A DNA stretch of 64,000 nucleotides from Flaccisagitta enflata (GCA_965153355.1 OZ231126.1:52204001-52268000), one strand, 5' to 3'; counted from the first letter of the stretch, positions 35,943 to 47,790 are shown. Notes: generated from the sequence alone by a model not told the origin. Made by a program: numbers and translations.

Positions 35943-36170
35943 TGTTTCTTTTTCTTTTTCTTTTTCTTTTTCTTTTTCTTTTTCTTTTCTTCTTCTTCTT
36001 CTTCTTCTTCATCTTCTTCTTCTTTCTTCTTCTTCTTCTTCTTCTTCTTCTTCTTCTTCTTCTTCTTCTTCTTCTTCTTCTTCTTCTTCTTCTTCTTCTT
36101 CTTCATCTTCTTCTTCATCTTCTTCCTCTTCTTCTCTGATATCATCATCTGCTTCTTCTTCACCTTCCTC
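35943..36170 (+). repeat. (CTTTTT)n and (CTT)n tract, right half
   Basis: Continues the pyrimidine tract interrupted by the family E element. TCTGATATCATCATC near 36135 echoes TTATATCATCATCATC at 35104. Confidence 0.93.
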
Positions 36171-36197
36171 CTCTTCACGTCCTCATCCTTCTTACTA

Positions 36198-36428
36198 TTT
36201 TTGGTTGAGACAGGCAACTCTATAAGAAGCTTTATCCGTCCGTCCGTCCGTTGATCCGTCCGTCGATCCATCCGTCCGTCCGTAGCGCACGGCTTGGAAA
36301 GTGGAAAAACGAGCATTTTGGATGTTTTTGGAGTATGTGTTTGGTGGGGGGGATGGGGTGTGTATGGGTGTTGGATGCCCCTGCCCACCTGTCCGCAACG
36401 ATATTGTGACCCCGCGTCACTTTTTTTT
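36198..36428 (-). mobile_element. Pearl-like element, family B, copy 4
   Basis: Minus strand: GTGACGCGGGGTCAC, GTTGCGGACAGGTGGGCAGG, a GGAC core with a CGGACGGATCAACGG variant, and a GTTGCCTGTCTCAAC hairpin. Confidence 0.82.
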
Positions 36429-36589
36429 CTCACTTTTTTGTTTCCGAGGAAAATTAAAAGAGAGACAAAGACAATTCTGATTATTCACTCGTCTTGTCTT
36501 GTCCTGTCCTTGTCCTGTCCTGTCCTTGTCCTGTCTTCCATTTCCATGTATCTGTCAACTTCCTCATTAACCAATTCGCCAACTCTCCA

Positions 36590-36680
36590 CTCAAAAAGTC
36601 CCTGAAAGAGGCTCTGCCCGTCCTTCGGTCTTTTGGTCCATTGATGCGTCGATCCATCCGTTGGTCCCTTGCGCACAAGT
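36590..36680 (-). mobile_element. Pearl-like fragment
   Basis: GAGGCTCTGCCCGTCC..GATGCGTCGATCC with a GCGCACAAGT continuation, a short decayed copy. Confidence 0.4.
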
Positions 36681-36805
36681 AGAAAAGTAGAATAGTAGTA
36701 AAGTAAAATACGCCCTCCCCCCTTCCCCCTGTCCACGATTTTACATTCCCGTGTTAATTCAAATAATCGCTTTCTTTTTTTCACCTTGGATTTCGTTTTA
36801 CGCAG

Positions 36806-36886
36806 TTTTCTCACACCAGAAATCCATACACCTGAAAAAAGACGAACATTTTTACCCAACAAGTACTATTTTAAGTCTATTGTTAG
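36806..36886 (+). CDS. Candidate internal exon, unknown gene
   Basis: The acceptor follows CTTTCTTTTTTTCACC..TTTTACGCAG, and the donor is TTAG|GTGTGG. The 26 full codons read FLTPEIHTPEKRRTFLPNKY then YFKSIV. The reading frame stays open for about 60 codons further, so a longer exon is possible. Composition is not repetitive. No family recognised and no partner exon found. Confidence 0.35.
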
Positions 36887-37043
36887 GTGTGGATGGATAT
36901 ATAAGGGCGATGATGCACTTTTTTTTTTTGGAAGTTTTGCAGGGGAAATTCATCATCTTTTTTCAGTTTTTTTTCGCACTAGAAACCTGGAAAATACGGA
37001 CAATTTGACCGTTGACCCGTCAGTAAATAAATAGATAAATAAA

Positions 37044-37609
37044 TACAGTAGATCTCGTCTAGACTTGAGATAACGGGGGCAAGCATTGTGGAAAAACAAA
37101 TAAGGCCAGGGGAGTGATATTCAAAATATAGATTAATAAAGTGATGGTTTATTGCCCATGATAGCTGGTTGCCATGGAAACGCATTTCTATGTATTTTCG
37201 CTAAAATATCAATATTTTGAGAAATTTTTTGAGGGAACATTTTTTAAAATTAAATTTGCAACAACTTTCCCACAGTATGTTCTGTAAGAATGTCGCCCGT
37301 TTAGCGGTTGCTAGGGGTCGTCACACATGGATACGCTCCCTAGCAACGGCTAAACTAGCATATTCTTACAGAACATACTGTGGGAAAGTTGTAGCAAATT
37401 TGATTTTAAGCAATGTTCTCTAAACAAATCTCTCAAAATATTGATATTTTAGCGAGAATACATGGAAATGTGTTTCTATGGCAACCAGTTATCATGGGGA
37501 ATTAAGCACCCTTTGATTAGTCTATGATCCAAATATCGCGCCCCTACTTTCATTCGTGTTTCCACAATGCTTGCCCCCGTTATCTCAAGTCTAGACGAGA
37601 TCTACTGTA
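37044..37609. mobile_element. Fully palindromic TA-type MITE (CAGTAGATCTCGTCTAGAC family)
   Basis: TACAGTAGATCTCGTCTAGA at the left is inverted at the right end. The complementarity continues almost to the centre at about 37325, including GTTCTGTAAGAATGTCGCC and GTTGCTAGGG. The transcript would form a hairpin of about 250 bp. Confidence 0.85.
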
Positions 37610-37713
37610 CTCATAGTCTTTTGAATATTGATGGGTGCGGCTTAATGAGGGCAATGATGAACTGTTTTGGCAGTGATGCAGAACAAAAAGTAAAGTGTTT
37701 TCGACAGTCCCAC

Positions 37714-38218
37714 TTGGGTGCTTCACATAGCAGAAGTTAGTTATTTCTTCTCACCCTCTTTATCTAATGCAGAGTAATCAATTTACCATTTTTCTTTTAT
37801 CAAAAACTATTTATCTTCCGTTTTTTAGAAAATTGTTTTTGAGGACCTAATTTGCATAATGTAGTGGGATAAAACAATATGCTGACATTTTTTAAATTAG
37901 CTTTTACTAATTTTTACTCTTCAAAGTATTGTTGATCTGCATCTTCATAAGCTCTTTCATAGCTTATGATCTGATATTTCAATCTATTTTTACAAATATC
38001 ATAATCTTTTTAAATGAATTATTGCCTTCTTGGTACCAAAACTACACAGGATTTTGCTTAACTCTGGGATATCTGTGGAAACTTTAAGGCTAAAACAAAA
38101 ATAGAAGATGAAGGAATTTTGAAAAAAAGAAAATGATCATTTTCATGATTTTTGTTTCTCCATATTCCCCCAATAGGGTGAAAGGAGACTCCCAACTTTT
38201 GCTATGTGAAGCACCCAA
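37714..38218. mobile_element. MITE, TTGGGTGCTTC family, copy 2
   Basis: TTGGGTGCTTCACATAGCAG at the left and GCTATGTGAAGCACCCAA at the right. 505 bp, alignable to 8101-8613 over its length. Confidence 0.82.
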
Positions 38219-38710
38219 CAGTCCGACGAGAGGACTAATCAGCACACGCACCGAACAACCATCGGAGGGGCCGAAAATCCGAAGGACCAACGGACAGACT
38301 GATTACGATAGCGACTAAACAAGAGGGAATATTCCTTCTACATCTCTTCCCGTCTCTTCCGATATCTACCCACTTTCTGTAAATGTGAAGAGGGGAGAAT
38401 GAGGGAGAGACTTTGTTTACATTTTCGTCCCTCAACTTGAAAGGTTAAGTTTTCCTTCCATTTCTTGGTTTTGTTTTTGTTTGATCAAAAAATGGTTGAG
38501 TCAACAGAAAGAAAGAAAAACGAAAAACATATATTGGACTAATCTGGAAAAACACCTAAGATGAAAGGTAAGTTCTGGCGAAAGGAATACACATCAGTTA
38601 CTCATTCATACATTGACTTTTTTCTTGAGGAAAATATCCATATCGTTTCAGACACGGTTTAGTCTGGTGCGGTCCTTCTACCCCGGATTTTTTTATGTCT
38701 GTCACCCAAC

Positions 38711-39278
38711 TACAGTATGTTTCAACTCGTTTGGAACATTATACGACGGCATAACTCTAGAAGTAATAGAGATAGTTTAATTCTGAAAAAAACCTTGTAC
38801 AGGTAATAGATTGGCATTTTATGATGATTGATCCCCGTGATTTTTTGGAAAAATCTAATCCCCTTAACATATCATGAAGTAAAAATAGTGCTTTGGAAAG
38901 CAAGTTATAATGTCGTTCAGTGAAAAAAATTGTTTACTTATCTTGCTTTGATTTTTTTTCTAAATTTGAGATTTTCATACCAAATAAGTTTCATATATAA
39001 GATATTTTGATGTAGTTTATGAAAAGAGAGAGAGAAAATTGTCTATAAATGTAATCTATTGAAAAAAAGAGAGAAAAATAACCTTTCTTGCATAATTTGA
39101 CCCAAACTTCCTCAGCGTGTGAAAAGTATCAAGCTTCAACAGAATATCCCTGAAAATAGTTTAGTATAAAATGCCAAACTATTACCTATACAACGTTTTT
39201 TTTCAGAATTAAATTATCTCTATTACTTAAAGAGTTATGCCATCGTATAATGTTCCAAACGAGTTGAAACATGCTGTA
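38711..39278. mobile_element. TA-type MITE, TACAGYATGTTTCAACTCG family
   Basis: Arms of about 115 bp: TACAGTATGTTTCAACTCGT, then AACATTATACGACGGCATAA and so on, inverted at 39150-39278. TA tips. Related to 48140-48901. Confidence 0.82.
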
Positions 39279-40206
39279 CTGTTTCAATTTCAAACGCCGA
39301 TCGCGCGCCACTTCACCTCTCTCGATTTTGCAGTGACTTACAAAGATCGATTGTCTGAAATGTATGATTAGTCATTCATACGCAAATAGATGATCGAAAA
39401 TATCCTTATGATGGCTTCCCTCCGAAGGCGACATTTGTGTTTCAAAGAAGGTTAAAATGGAAATCATAAATAGATGAAAATGCAAAATCAAATGAAACAA
39501 AAGTGATTGACTTGGCCCAGACATGATATTTAAATGAAAAATTTGCATTTATTCAGCAGGAAGACCAAGCTTAGCCATTGCTATTAAAAAAGAATTATTA
39601 AAAAATTCTACTAATTCTGTTTTTGGTCACTGACAGGGGGCTGGTCGAAATTCTAAATTTGCATAGAAGATGAAAAAATGAAAAAACAAAGAACATAGTT
39701 CCCTACTTAAATCGATTAGAGAGAGAACTATGTCTTTCAAAATGCATAATTTCCCTGCGTTTGGCTTATTTAGAATTTAAACCTCAGAAAATGAAAAAGA
39801 AATTTAAGCAGAAATTCACTAAAAACATCATTTTCCTGCTTGTTTTCATGTGAATCGCATAGTTCAAATTACATTTTAGGTCAGAATATGATATAAATGT
39901 ATAAACCAAGTGTCTTCAGAGATAATGTGTCCTATAAAGGCATGCCAGCTTTGTTGTTGTCCTCATAATGATGAAAAAAATACGGTGAAACACTTGATTC
40001 TCTTTCATGAATTTGCGTGCTGGTAGTGAATTTGTGTCCTGGTTTGAATTCATTGAATTGTATGGTTTTCTCATCCTAGAGAGGGAAATCTTACTGTATT
40101 TTCACACCCATTTAGTGATAATCCAATAAGTTAAAACGTGTACACGCGGATGTCAAGAACGAATCTTCCATGCAATATCGGCTCGTTTGTGATGATTCGA
40201 CTTGAA
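39279..40206. other. AT-rich unique region with one possible exon
   Basis: 39388-39447 (plus) could encode RKYPYDGFPPKATFVFQR between an AATAG acceptor and an AAG|GTTAAA donor. Not linked by phase to the exon at 40710. Otherwise no features. Confidence 0.25.
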
Positions 40207-40327
40207 TTTTAAGGTGCGACAAAGCACCTCAATAGCTGGCTGTGTCCGTTGGTCGGTCTTTCGGTCGGGAACGCATTCGTTGGACGATCCACACGTCGCA
40301 CCTTATTGGCCTACTTGGCCTTGTTTT
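40207..40327 (-). mobile_element. Pearl-like element, family D, copy 1
   Basis: Minus strand: AACAAGGCCAAGTAGGCCAA, AAGGTGCGACG near the 5' end, CGACCGAAAGACC core, and the hairpin GAGGTGCTTTGTCGCACCTT. The shortest complete element (about 120 bp) with a perfect 5' copy of its stem. Confidence 0.85.
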
Positions 40328-40446
40328 GGTAGACGTTATCTAGCCGATTTGCATTGATTAGTGAATTTTGCTCCGTCAATGTCAGTCTATCTGTCTTTAC
40401 TTTTTGCTCTTCACCTTTCTCTGTCTCCATCTCTGTCTCTGTCTTA

Positions 40447-40644
<198 letters not shown>

Positions 40645-40709
40645 CTCTCTCTCTCTCTCATTTTCTCTTTCAGTCTCATCTCATCTCAAAGGTGCCCTCT
40701 GTTCCTCAG

Positions 40710-40805
40710 GTTCCTCAAATATTCCAAACACCTGGGACTACGCGTTAGATTCTGATTCATCCAGTTCAGATGATGAGAAATTCGAGTACAGTTCAGTTGA
40801 GAAAG
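40710..40805 (+). CDS. Candidate internal exon, acidic Ser/Asp-rich protein
   Basis: Acceptor CCTCAG (40709) or, alternatively, CAAAG (40691); donor GAAAG|GTAAAG. The 31 whole codons read SSNIPNTWDYALDSDSSSSD then DEKFEYSSVEK, with phase 1 at both ends. A roughly 190-bp (TC)n array lies 50-70 nt upstream and could act as an extended polypyrimidine tract. A possible last exon in phase lies at 41919-41953. No family recognised; the acidic Ser-rich stretch resembles a CK2-type disordered region. Confidence 0.45.
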
Positions 40806-40845
40806 GTAAAGGAAAGGGGAAAAAAGGAAACGGTTATAAAAATGA

Positions 40846-40985
40846 AAAACAAGGCCAGCGATGACCAGGAAGTATCTGTCCAGTTCGATAGGAAAAATTG
40901 CAAAAAAAGATTGAAAACAACACAGACCGATAGACCAATGGGCCGACGGGCCGACAGAGCTTGTTTCAGAGTTACTTGTAGGCGA
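40846..40985 (+). mobile_element. Decayed pearl-like element
   Basis: AACAAGGCCAGCGATGACC start, ACCGATAGACC..GGGCCGACGGGCC core. The hairpin is eroded. Confidence 0.5.
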
Positions 40986-41055
40986 CGAACAGCCGTTAAT
41001 GATCAAGAAAATAAATAATTTGCCTATCTGTACTGATCATAGATAGATCATAGGT

Positions 41056-41576
41056 GTTTTTAGATGCGTCCTCGCATCTCTATAATAGGCTGTGTCCGTC
41101 GGTCGGTCTGTCTGTCTGTAACGCATTCATTAAAAACATCAAAATCATGCATTTTTTCAACAGAAATGTAATTCTAACCTATTCATGAATGACATTCATT
41201 CATGAATGACATTCATTCATGAATGACATTCATTCATGAATGACATTCATTCATGAATGACATTCATTCATGAATGACATTAATTCATGAATGACATTCA
41301 TTCATGAATGACATTCATTCATGAATGACATTCATTCATGAATGACATTCATTTATGAATGACATTCATTCATGAATGACATTCATTCATATAAAAAACA
41401 TTCATTCATATAAAAAACATTCATTCATTAAAAAACATTCATTTATAAAAAAACATTCATTCATAAAAAAAACATTCATTCATAAAAAACATTCATTCAT
41501 AAAAAACATCCATTCATAGAAAACATTCATTCAAAGAGGACGCATCGTTGGCCTACTTGGCCTTGTTTTTATCATA
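41056..41576 (-). mobile_element. Pearl-like element, family C, copy 3, with internal 16-bp satellite
   Basis: Plus-strand left end TTTTTAGATGCGTCCTCGCATC, (GTCG/GTCT) core and right end GGACGCATCGTTGGCCTACT followed by GGCCTTGTTTTT. The interior from 41178 to about 41525 is tandem repeats, making this copy about 230 bp longer than the others. Confidence 0.85.
41178..41525 (+). repeat. 16-bp palindromic satellite CATTCATTCATGAATGA and derived 17-18-bp units
   Basis: About 13-14 units of a 16-bp self-complementary word, then about 8 units in which ATGAATGAC has become ATAAAAAAC. Located inside the family-C element. Confidence 0.93.
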
Positions 41577-41918
41577 TTGACGCAGAAATACCCATCAGGA
41601 CTCTTTGAACAAACGGGTCTGAAATGTTAGTCTAATTTGATTGAACGAATGGGCGATAGAAATGTCAACAACTTTATCAATTATGAAGTAGAAGCGCGTG
41701 GTGCAACCAAAAAACCGACAGACGTTTACTCATCCAGATACAGATTCGCGAACGCCTAAGAATTCTCCAAAGAATAAATACAAAAGATATGAAAACGGAT
41801 AGAAAAAAAAAAGAATAGAAAGAAAAATCTTCTTGGCAAAGCCACAAACTAAACACATCATACATGCAAAAGAAGTTATTTACTTATCTCTCCCTCACTT
41901 TCTTTTCATTCTTTGTAG

Positions 41919-41953
41919 GTAACTTCTTTTGGGTGATTTTCAAAGGAAAGTAG
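41919..41953 (+). CDS. Possible last exon following 40710-40805
   Basis: A strong acceptor (pyrimidine-rich CTTTTCATTCTTTGTAG) is followed in the required phase by NFFWVIFKGK-stop. Only ten codons, so support comes from the splice site and phase alone. An alternative acceptor at about 41591 would give a seven-residue end. Confidence 0.25.
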
Positions 41954-42027
41954 GGCGGAAAACCTTTTTCATTCTCATTTTTCTTCTCTTTTCTATCCAA
42001 TCTTGTTTCCTTTCTTTTTTTCTCTAT

Positions 42028-42190
42028 ACCTTTCTTTTCTTTTCTTTTCTTTTCTTTTCTTTTCTTTTCTTTTCTTTTCTTTTCTTTTCTTTTCTTTTCA
42101 TTCTTTCATTTTCTTTTATTTTCTTTCTGTTCTTTTCTTCTCTTTCTTTTTTTTTTCTTTTCTTTCTTTTCTTTTTTTCTTTCTTCACCA
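42028..42190 (+). repeat. (TTTTC)n pyrimidine tract
   Basis: A regular pentamer array 42028-42100, then irregular T/C. Confidence 0.93.
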
Positions 42191-42235
42191 TTTCTTTTTT
42201 CTTTGCTTTACGCAGCCTTAGTTGAGTACCCTTTT

Positions 42236-42443
42236 CTTAGTGACGTGCTACGCGACTCTATACCCCGCATTGTCCGTCCGATGGTCAGTTGATTGGTTGG
42301 TCGGTTGGTCCCCTTTCTTTACTTTATCAGCGTTTTTAAGCGTTATGAGTTCACTGCTCTTGCCCCAATGCCCCTGTGACCTTCTCTATCACTGCCCCTG
42401 CCTACCCGCACGCAACTAGAGTAGCCGTGTATCAGGCCTTGTT
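42236..42443 (-). mobile_element. Pearl-like element, family A, copy in (CTTTT) tract
   Basis: Minus strand: AACAAGGCCTGATACACGG start, AGTTGCGTGCGGGTAGGCAG, ACCAACC core, GCGGGGTATAGAGTCGCG and CACGTCA hairpin. Pyrimidine tracts on both sides suggest insertion into a microsatellite. Confidence 0.8.
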
Positions 42444-42464
42444 TACCCCAGCTCCTTTCCCCTT

Positions 42465-42860
42465 TCTTCACTTTTCTTTCTTTTCTTTTCTTTTCTTTCT
42501 TTAGTTTCTTTTCTTTCTTTTCTTTCTTTTCTTTCTTTCCTTTCTTTCATTTCTTTCTTTTCTTTCTTTTCTTTCTTTTCTTTTTTTTCTTTCTTTTCTT
42601 TCTTTTCTTTCTTTTCTTTCTTTTCTTTCTTTTCTTTCTTTTCTTTCTTTTCTTTCTTTTTCTTTCTTTTCTTTCTTTTCTTTCTTTTCTTTCTTTTCTT
42701 TCTTTTCTTTCTTTTCTTTCTTTTCTTTCTTTTCTTTCTTTTCTTTTTTTTCTTTTTATTCTTCCTTCTTTTCTTCCTTTTCTTTCTTTTCTTTCTTTTC
42801 TTTCTTTCTTTTTTTACTTTTTTCTTTTTTTCCTTTTCTTACTTTTTTTTCTTTACTTAT
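42465..42860 (+). repeat. (CTTTCTTTT)n tract
   Basis: A 9-bp CTTTCTTTT array of more than 250 bp with irregular edges. Confidence 0.95.
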
Positions 42861-43853
42861 TCTTTAACTTTTGTTCTTCATATTTTCATTCATCAATTTC
42901 ACTTTCATTACTTAGCAAAGCTTCGGTGGAGTGTATTTTTCAAGCTTGACTTAGATGAAAAGCGACTTAATACATCTCGCTTTTTCAGTCGTACGTTTTT
43001 AGCTGAATTTAGCCTCATTTCTGAGGTCAGATCCTTTTCTCTTCTAGCTTGTATTTTGGAACAGGAATATAGAAAATATCTCGTCATTAATTTGCGCAAA
43101 TATTTATACATTTCTCAAGGCTAGGGAAGCTAAATTTTTAATGACTGATGAAATTTGAGCCTTGTAACTGGGTACCACTTCTTTGTTATTGTCGTTTCCA
43201 AGAATTTACGATAGTTTTTCTCTGATGAAATGTCTCAGTTTCCATCCAGACCGAAAGTGAAAAGAAAGATAGTAAATGAATGTCATTGGATGACTGAAAG
43301 GAAAGATAGTAAATGAATGTGATTGGATGACTGAAAGGAAAGATAGTAAATGAATGTGATTGGATGACTGAAAGGAAAGATAGTAACGGAATTTAAATGG
43401 ATGGTAGAAAGCGAATTCCAACATTTTGTCCTGGCTCTAGTCTACGAATCTAAAGGCGTCATTTGTAAAAGCCGAAACTGGCAGCGCGGTCTGATGGCGG
43501 TCTTGATTAACTCAATGCTAGATAGATTTTACAGAAAGAGCTTGTTAGATACATGATGAACAAAAATCAATTATTCAAGTCATTGAAGTCGCGTAGAAGC
43601 GAGTCGATGTACTTTTTGGTCGGTCTGTCTTCCCATCATTAAGTCACATAAAGTCTTTTTTCATCCCAAGATAAAAAGAAATTTAAAGAGACTGAATCTG
43701 CTTCTCTTCAATGACAATGGGTTGATTACTGGTGGTGGATTCAGTATTATCATCAGAAACTATACATTGAAACCCAATTATAACTGAAATCTTAGTGCGC
43801 GAGTGATCTAATCAAAAGAGGGTTCTTGTTTCCAGGGAAAGGAGGTTTCTGGG
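42861..43853. other. Unique region with 37-bp tandem repeat
   Basis: 43262-43390 holds four 37-bp units (GGAAAGATAGTAAATGAATG and onward). A 67-codon minus-strand ATG-to-TAA ORF at 42908-43111 is Lys/Arg-rich and unrecognised. A pearl-like fragment AGTCGCGTAGAAGCGAGTCG lies at 43588. Confidence 0.45.
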
Positions 43854-43934
43854 GTGAATTGGGGGCAAATGAAAAAGCCTCCCCTAAATAATTACGGACT
43901 GAGAATGGAATCCGATTTCCCTTCATTTCCTTCC

Positions 43935-44680
43935 TCCGACGCCGATTCATTCTTTACGACCGCTGCCGACAACGCCACTGCTGCTACTGCTGATATTGCT
44001 GTCGCTGCCGCCGCCGCCGCTGCTGTTGCTGTCGCTGCTGCTGTTGCTGCAGCCATCGCCGCCGCTGCTGCTGATGTTGCTGTCGCTGCCGCTACCACTA
44101 CAGCTGCCGCTGCTGCTGTCGCTAGTCGCTACCCTGGCTACTGTCACTCGACCGTCGTCAGTATCCATTAAACACCCTGCTGCTTCCACTGTTGCTACTA
44201 CAATTGGCGTTGCCTCGTCCGCTCCTACGACCACTGCCATTGCCAGTTGCTGAGTACGAAGCAGCCTCCCACTAAAAGTGAACACCACTGCTTTTATAAT
44301 CAACTCACATGGAAAGGATAATGTCACAGTTTCGCGGTTGTGTGTGGTGGAGGTCACCATCAAAGCCACCATTAAGGTCATCGCCAACACTGCCGCTGCC
44401 ATTGCATCGTCACTAAGACTGCCGATACCACTGCCGCCGCAGTTACTGTGACCGCAGCCAACACTGCTGCTGCCATTGCATTGTCACTAAGACTGCCGAT
44501 ACCACTGCCGCCGCAGTTACTAGTTACTGTGACCGCAGCAGCCACTGCTCCGACTACAACCGCAGCTATCACCTAGCCAGAAGCCGTCACCGCCACCACC
44601 GCCGCCGCTAGCACGACAACCGCAGCCGCCGCTGTCACGGCGACCGCAGCCGCCGCTGTCACGGCGACCGCAGCCGCCGA
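43935..44680 (+). repeat. Cryptic GCT/GCC/GCA trinucleotide region with duplications
   Basis: Imperfect GCN triplets giving poly-Ala, Leu or Ser ORFs depending on frame. It contains a tandem duplication of about 75 bp (about 44385-44535) and a 24-bp one (GCCGCCGCTGTCACGGCGAC unit) at 44620-44670. No good evidence of translation. Confidence 0.7.
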
Positions 44681-44939
44681 CGTGGATTAATCCCTGCGCT
44701 GCGGTTGCGAGATCGAATTACTCGCCGAAGGACGCCGTAGGAACAAAATAAAAGCACAAAAGGAAGAGAAACATGAGTGGAAGATGGGAGGGGAAGGAGC
44801 ATGGTAGGGGTAGAAGGATTGGAGGAGAGAAGAAGAGGTATGGGAGGGGAAGGAGAAAGGGAAGGAAGATGGATGGAGAGAGAAAGGGAAGAAAGGAAGT
44901 AGGAGATGAGAAAATGAAGCAACAAAAGAAGATATGAAA

Positions 44940-45030
44940 ATGGATGGAGAGAGAAGATGAAAGGAAGGAAGGAAATAAGGAAGGGGAGGAAGGAAGGCAG
45001 GAAGGAAGGATAGAAGGAAGGGAAACAGAA
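44940..45030 (+). repeat. (GGAA)n tract
   Basis: GGAAGGAA array with AGGAAGGCA variants. Confidence 0.85.
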
Positions 45031-45074
45031 AATGGGATGGTAAACAGTAAAGATAGATATAGAAAAGAAGAATG

Positions 45075-45608
45075 TACAGTCAGCGGACAAAACACAATAG
45101 GTATATATGTCACTCCGCTGGTTTTGATCCAACCCACTGATGATGAACAGAATGCTGTAAATAACAACTGGTTGTTAAAATTACAGCCGGCTGTTAAGTT
45201 ACAAAATTGGCAAAAATCCAACTTTAATCAAATAAAATGAGACCTGCAGACTCATAATCCTGATGAAATTCTGAGAAGTTTGATATGTCACACTTAGCAC
45301 TTTTTGTAGGAAATATTTTTTTTAACATTACGTTATAATTAGATTAAACATTGATAATTTTTTTTAATTTTCATATAAAAGTATATGTTGTGACATATCA
45401 ATCTTCTCAAAATTTCATCAGGATTATCAAACTGCAGGTCTTATTCTATTTGGTGAAAATTGGATTTTTACCAACTTTGTAACGTAACAGCCGGCTGTAA
45501 TTTCAACAACCAGTTGTTGTTTACAGCATTCTGTTCAACATCAGTGGGTTGGATCAAAACCAACAGAGTGATATATATACCTATTGTGTTTTGTCCGCTG
45601 ACTGTGTA
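45075..45608. mobile_element. Palindromic MITE, TACAGTCAGCGGACAAAAC family
   Basis: Arms of about 230 bp (TACAGTCAGCGGACAAAACA, CACTCCGCTGGTTTTGATCC, CAACTGGTTGTTAAAATTAC) inverted about 45335. A left-half copy lies at 49950-50238. Confidence 0.87.
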
Positions 45609-45727
<119 letters not shown>

Positions 45728-45774
45728 GCAAAATGAACAAAAATGAATAATTATAGAAAAGATAAAACGAAGGA

Positions 45775-46030
45775 AAGAAAGGAATAAAAAAAGGAAAGAA
45801 AGAAAGAAAGCAAGAGAGCAAGAAAGAAAGAAAGAAAAAAAGAAAAAAGAAAAAAAAGAAAAAAAGAAAAAAAAAAGAAAAAAAGAAAAAAAGAAAAAAA
45901 GAAAGAAAGAAAGAAAGAAAAAAAGAAAAAAAGAAAAGAAAAAAAAAGAAAAATGAATGAAGAAAAGAATGAAAAAAAGAAAGAAACAAAAAAAAATGTA
46001 ACAAACAAGGAAACAAAGAAAGAACGAAAG
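45775..46030 (+). repeat. (GAAA)n/(GAAAAA)n purine tract
   Basis: GAAA and GAAAAA units. The flanks (AAAATGAACAAAAATGAATA before; CAAGGAAACAAAGAAAGAAC after) recur at 46806 and 47108. Confidence 0.95.
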
Positions 46031-46034
46031 AATG

Positions 46035-46327
46035 AAACAAGCCCGATCAGGCTACGATGCGTCCAGACTGTGTCTCTGTGTATTGACTTTGGCGCTCGAC
46101 TTGGACGGACAGATAGATGAAAAGACATAGTACCGTAAGAGGCTCTCAAAACCTCCTAACGACTGTTTGACTTAATGCGTGACATCCTCGCGTCTTAAAA
46201 TTGCCAAAAACTGCGATTTTCAAGGAGGCGTAACGGTTGGACCGACCGACCGACCAACCGACCGACCGACCAACGGACGGACGGACGGACAGACCCTCTT
46301 ATAGAGATGCGAGGACGCATCTAAAAA
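46035..46327 (+). mobile_element. Pearl-like element, family C, copy 4, inside GAAA tract
   Basis: AACAAGCCCGATCAGGCTAC start, GATGCGTCC near the 5' end, (GACC/GGAC) core, hairpin GATGCGAGGACGCATC and CTAAAAA. GAAA repeats occur on both sides. Confidence 0.85.
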
Positions 46328-46367
46328 GAGAAAGAAAGAAAAAAAGAAAGAAAGAAAGAAAGAAGGA

Positions 46368-46438
<71 letters not shown>

Positions 46439-46634
46439 GATGCGATAAGAGCAACGGAAATATCTCCAATTGTAAGAAAGGAGACGTCGATGAGAGGCTG
46501 CCAGAAATGAGAAATAGAGAAAAGAGAAGAGATAGAGTCATTGTTGAAACCTGCCAAGGGGTCGTTCCATCAATTACTGAATGACTGAAGGAAAAAAAAA
46601 CATGCCAAAAAAATGAATCATAAAGAAAAGTATG

Positions 46635-46713
<79 letters not shown>

Positions 46714-46884
46714 AGAGAGAGACAGAGAGACAGAGAGAGAGAGACAGAGAGAGAGAGAGAGACAGAGAGAGAGAGACAGAGAGAGAGAGACAGAGAGACA
46801 AAGCAAAATGAACAAAAATGAATAAGATAGAAAAGATAAAACGAAGGAAAGAAAGGAAAAAAAAAGGAAAGAAAGAAAGAAAGC

Positions 46885-46956
<72 letters not shown>

Positions 46957-47188
46957 AGGAAAGAAAGAAAGAAGGAAAGAAGAAAAGAAAAAAAGAAAAA
47001 AAGAAAAAAAGAAAAAAAGAAAAAAAGAGAAAAAAAGAAAAAAAGAAAAAAAGAAAAAAAGAAAAAAAGAAAAAAAGAAAGAAACTAAAAAAGAAACAAT
47101 GTAACAAACAAGGAAACAAAGAAAGAACGAAAGAATGAAAAAAGAGAAAAAAAGAAAGAAAAAAAGGAAGAAAGAAAGCAATAAAGAG

Positions 47189-47243
<55 letters not shown>

Positions 47244-47247
47244 AAAA

Positions 47248-47311
<64 letters not shown>

Positions 47312-47315
47312 ATGA

Positions 47316-47351
<36 letters not shown>

Positions 47352-47375
47352 ATGAAAAAAAGAAAGAAAGAAAGA

Positions 47376-47430
<55 letters not shown>

Positions 47431-47450
47431 AAAGAAAGAAAGAAAGGATG
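46328..47450 (+). repeat. GAAA/GA arrays with a duplicated unique 200-bp segment, unit 1
   Basis: (GAAA)n 46328-46437; unique segment 46438-46640 (GGATGCGATAAGAGCAACGG to CATGCCAAAAAAATGAATCA); (GA)n 46640-46712; (GAAA)n 46860-47095 and 47170-47450, the latter ending in (GCAA)n at 47378-47430. Confidence 0.93.
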
Positions 47451-47656
47451 TGATAAGAGCAACGGAAATGTCTCCAATTGTAAGAAAGGAGACGTCGATG
47501 AAAGGCTGCCAGAAATGAGGAATAGAGAAAAGAGAAGAGATAGAGTCATTGTTGAAACCTGCCAAGGGGTCGTTCCATCAATTACTGAATGACTGAAGGA
47601 AAAAAAAAACATGCCAAAAAAATGAATCATAACGAAAATATGAGAGAAATACAGAG

Positions 47657-47731
<75 letters not shown>

Positions 47732-47790
47732 CAGACAAAATGAAAGAAAGAAAGAAAGACAAAATGAAAGAAAGAAAAAAATCAGGAGAG
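47440..47790 (+). repeat. Second copy of the unique 200-bp segment with GA and GAAA arrays
   Basis: 47443-47645 repeats 46438-46640 with few differences, followed by (GA)n and (GAAA)n. Confidence 0.92.

Noticed and set aside
43854-44402. Poly-Ala/Ser protein from the trinucleotide region
   Set aside because: Several frames are equally open and triplets are interchangeable; no conserved non-repeat flank.
44640-44735. Possible bacterial-type or organelle gene insertion
   Set aside because: No ribosome-binding sites, operon structure or recognised bacterial gene anywhere in the window.
46438-46640. Duplicated 200-bp segment as an exon
   Set aside because: The two copies do not keep the same reading frame with their flanks, and no splice sites were seen.
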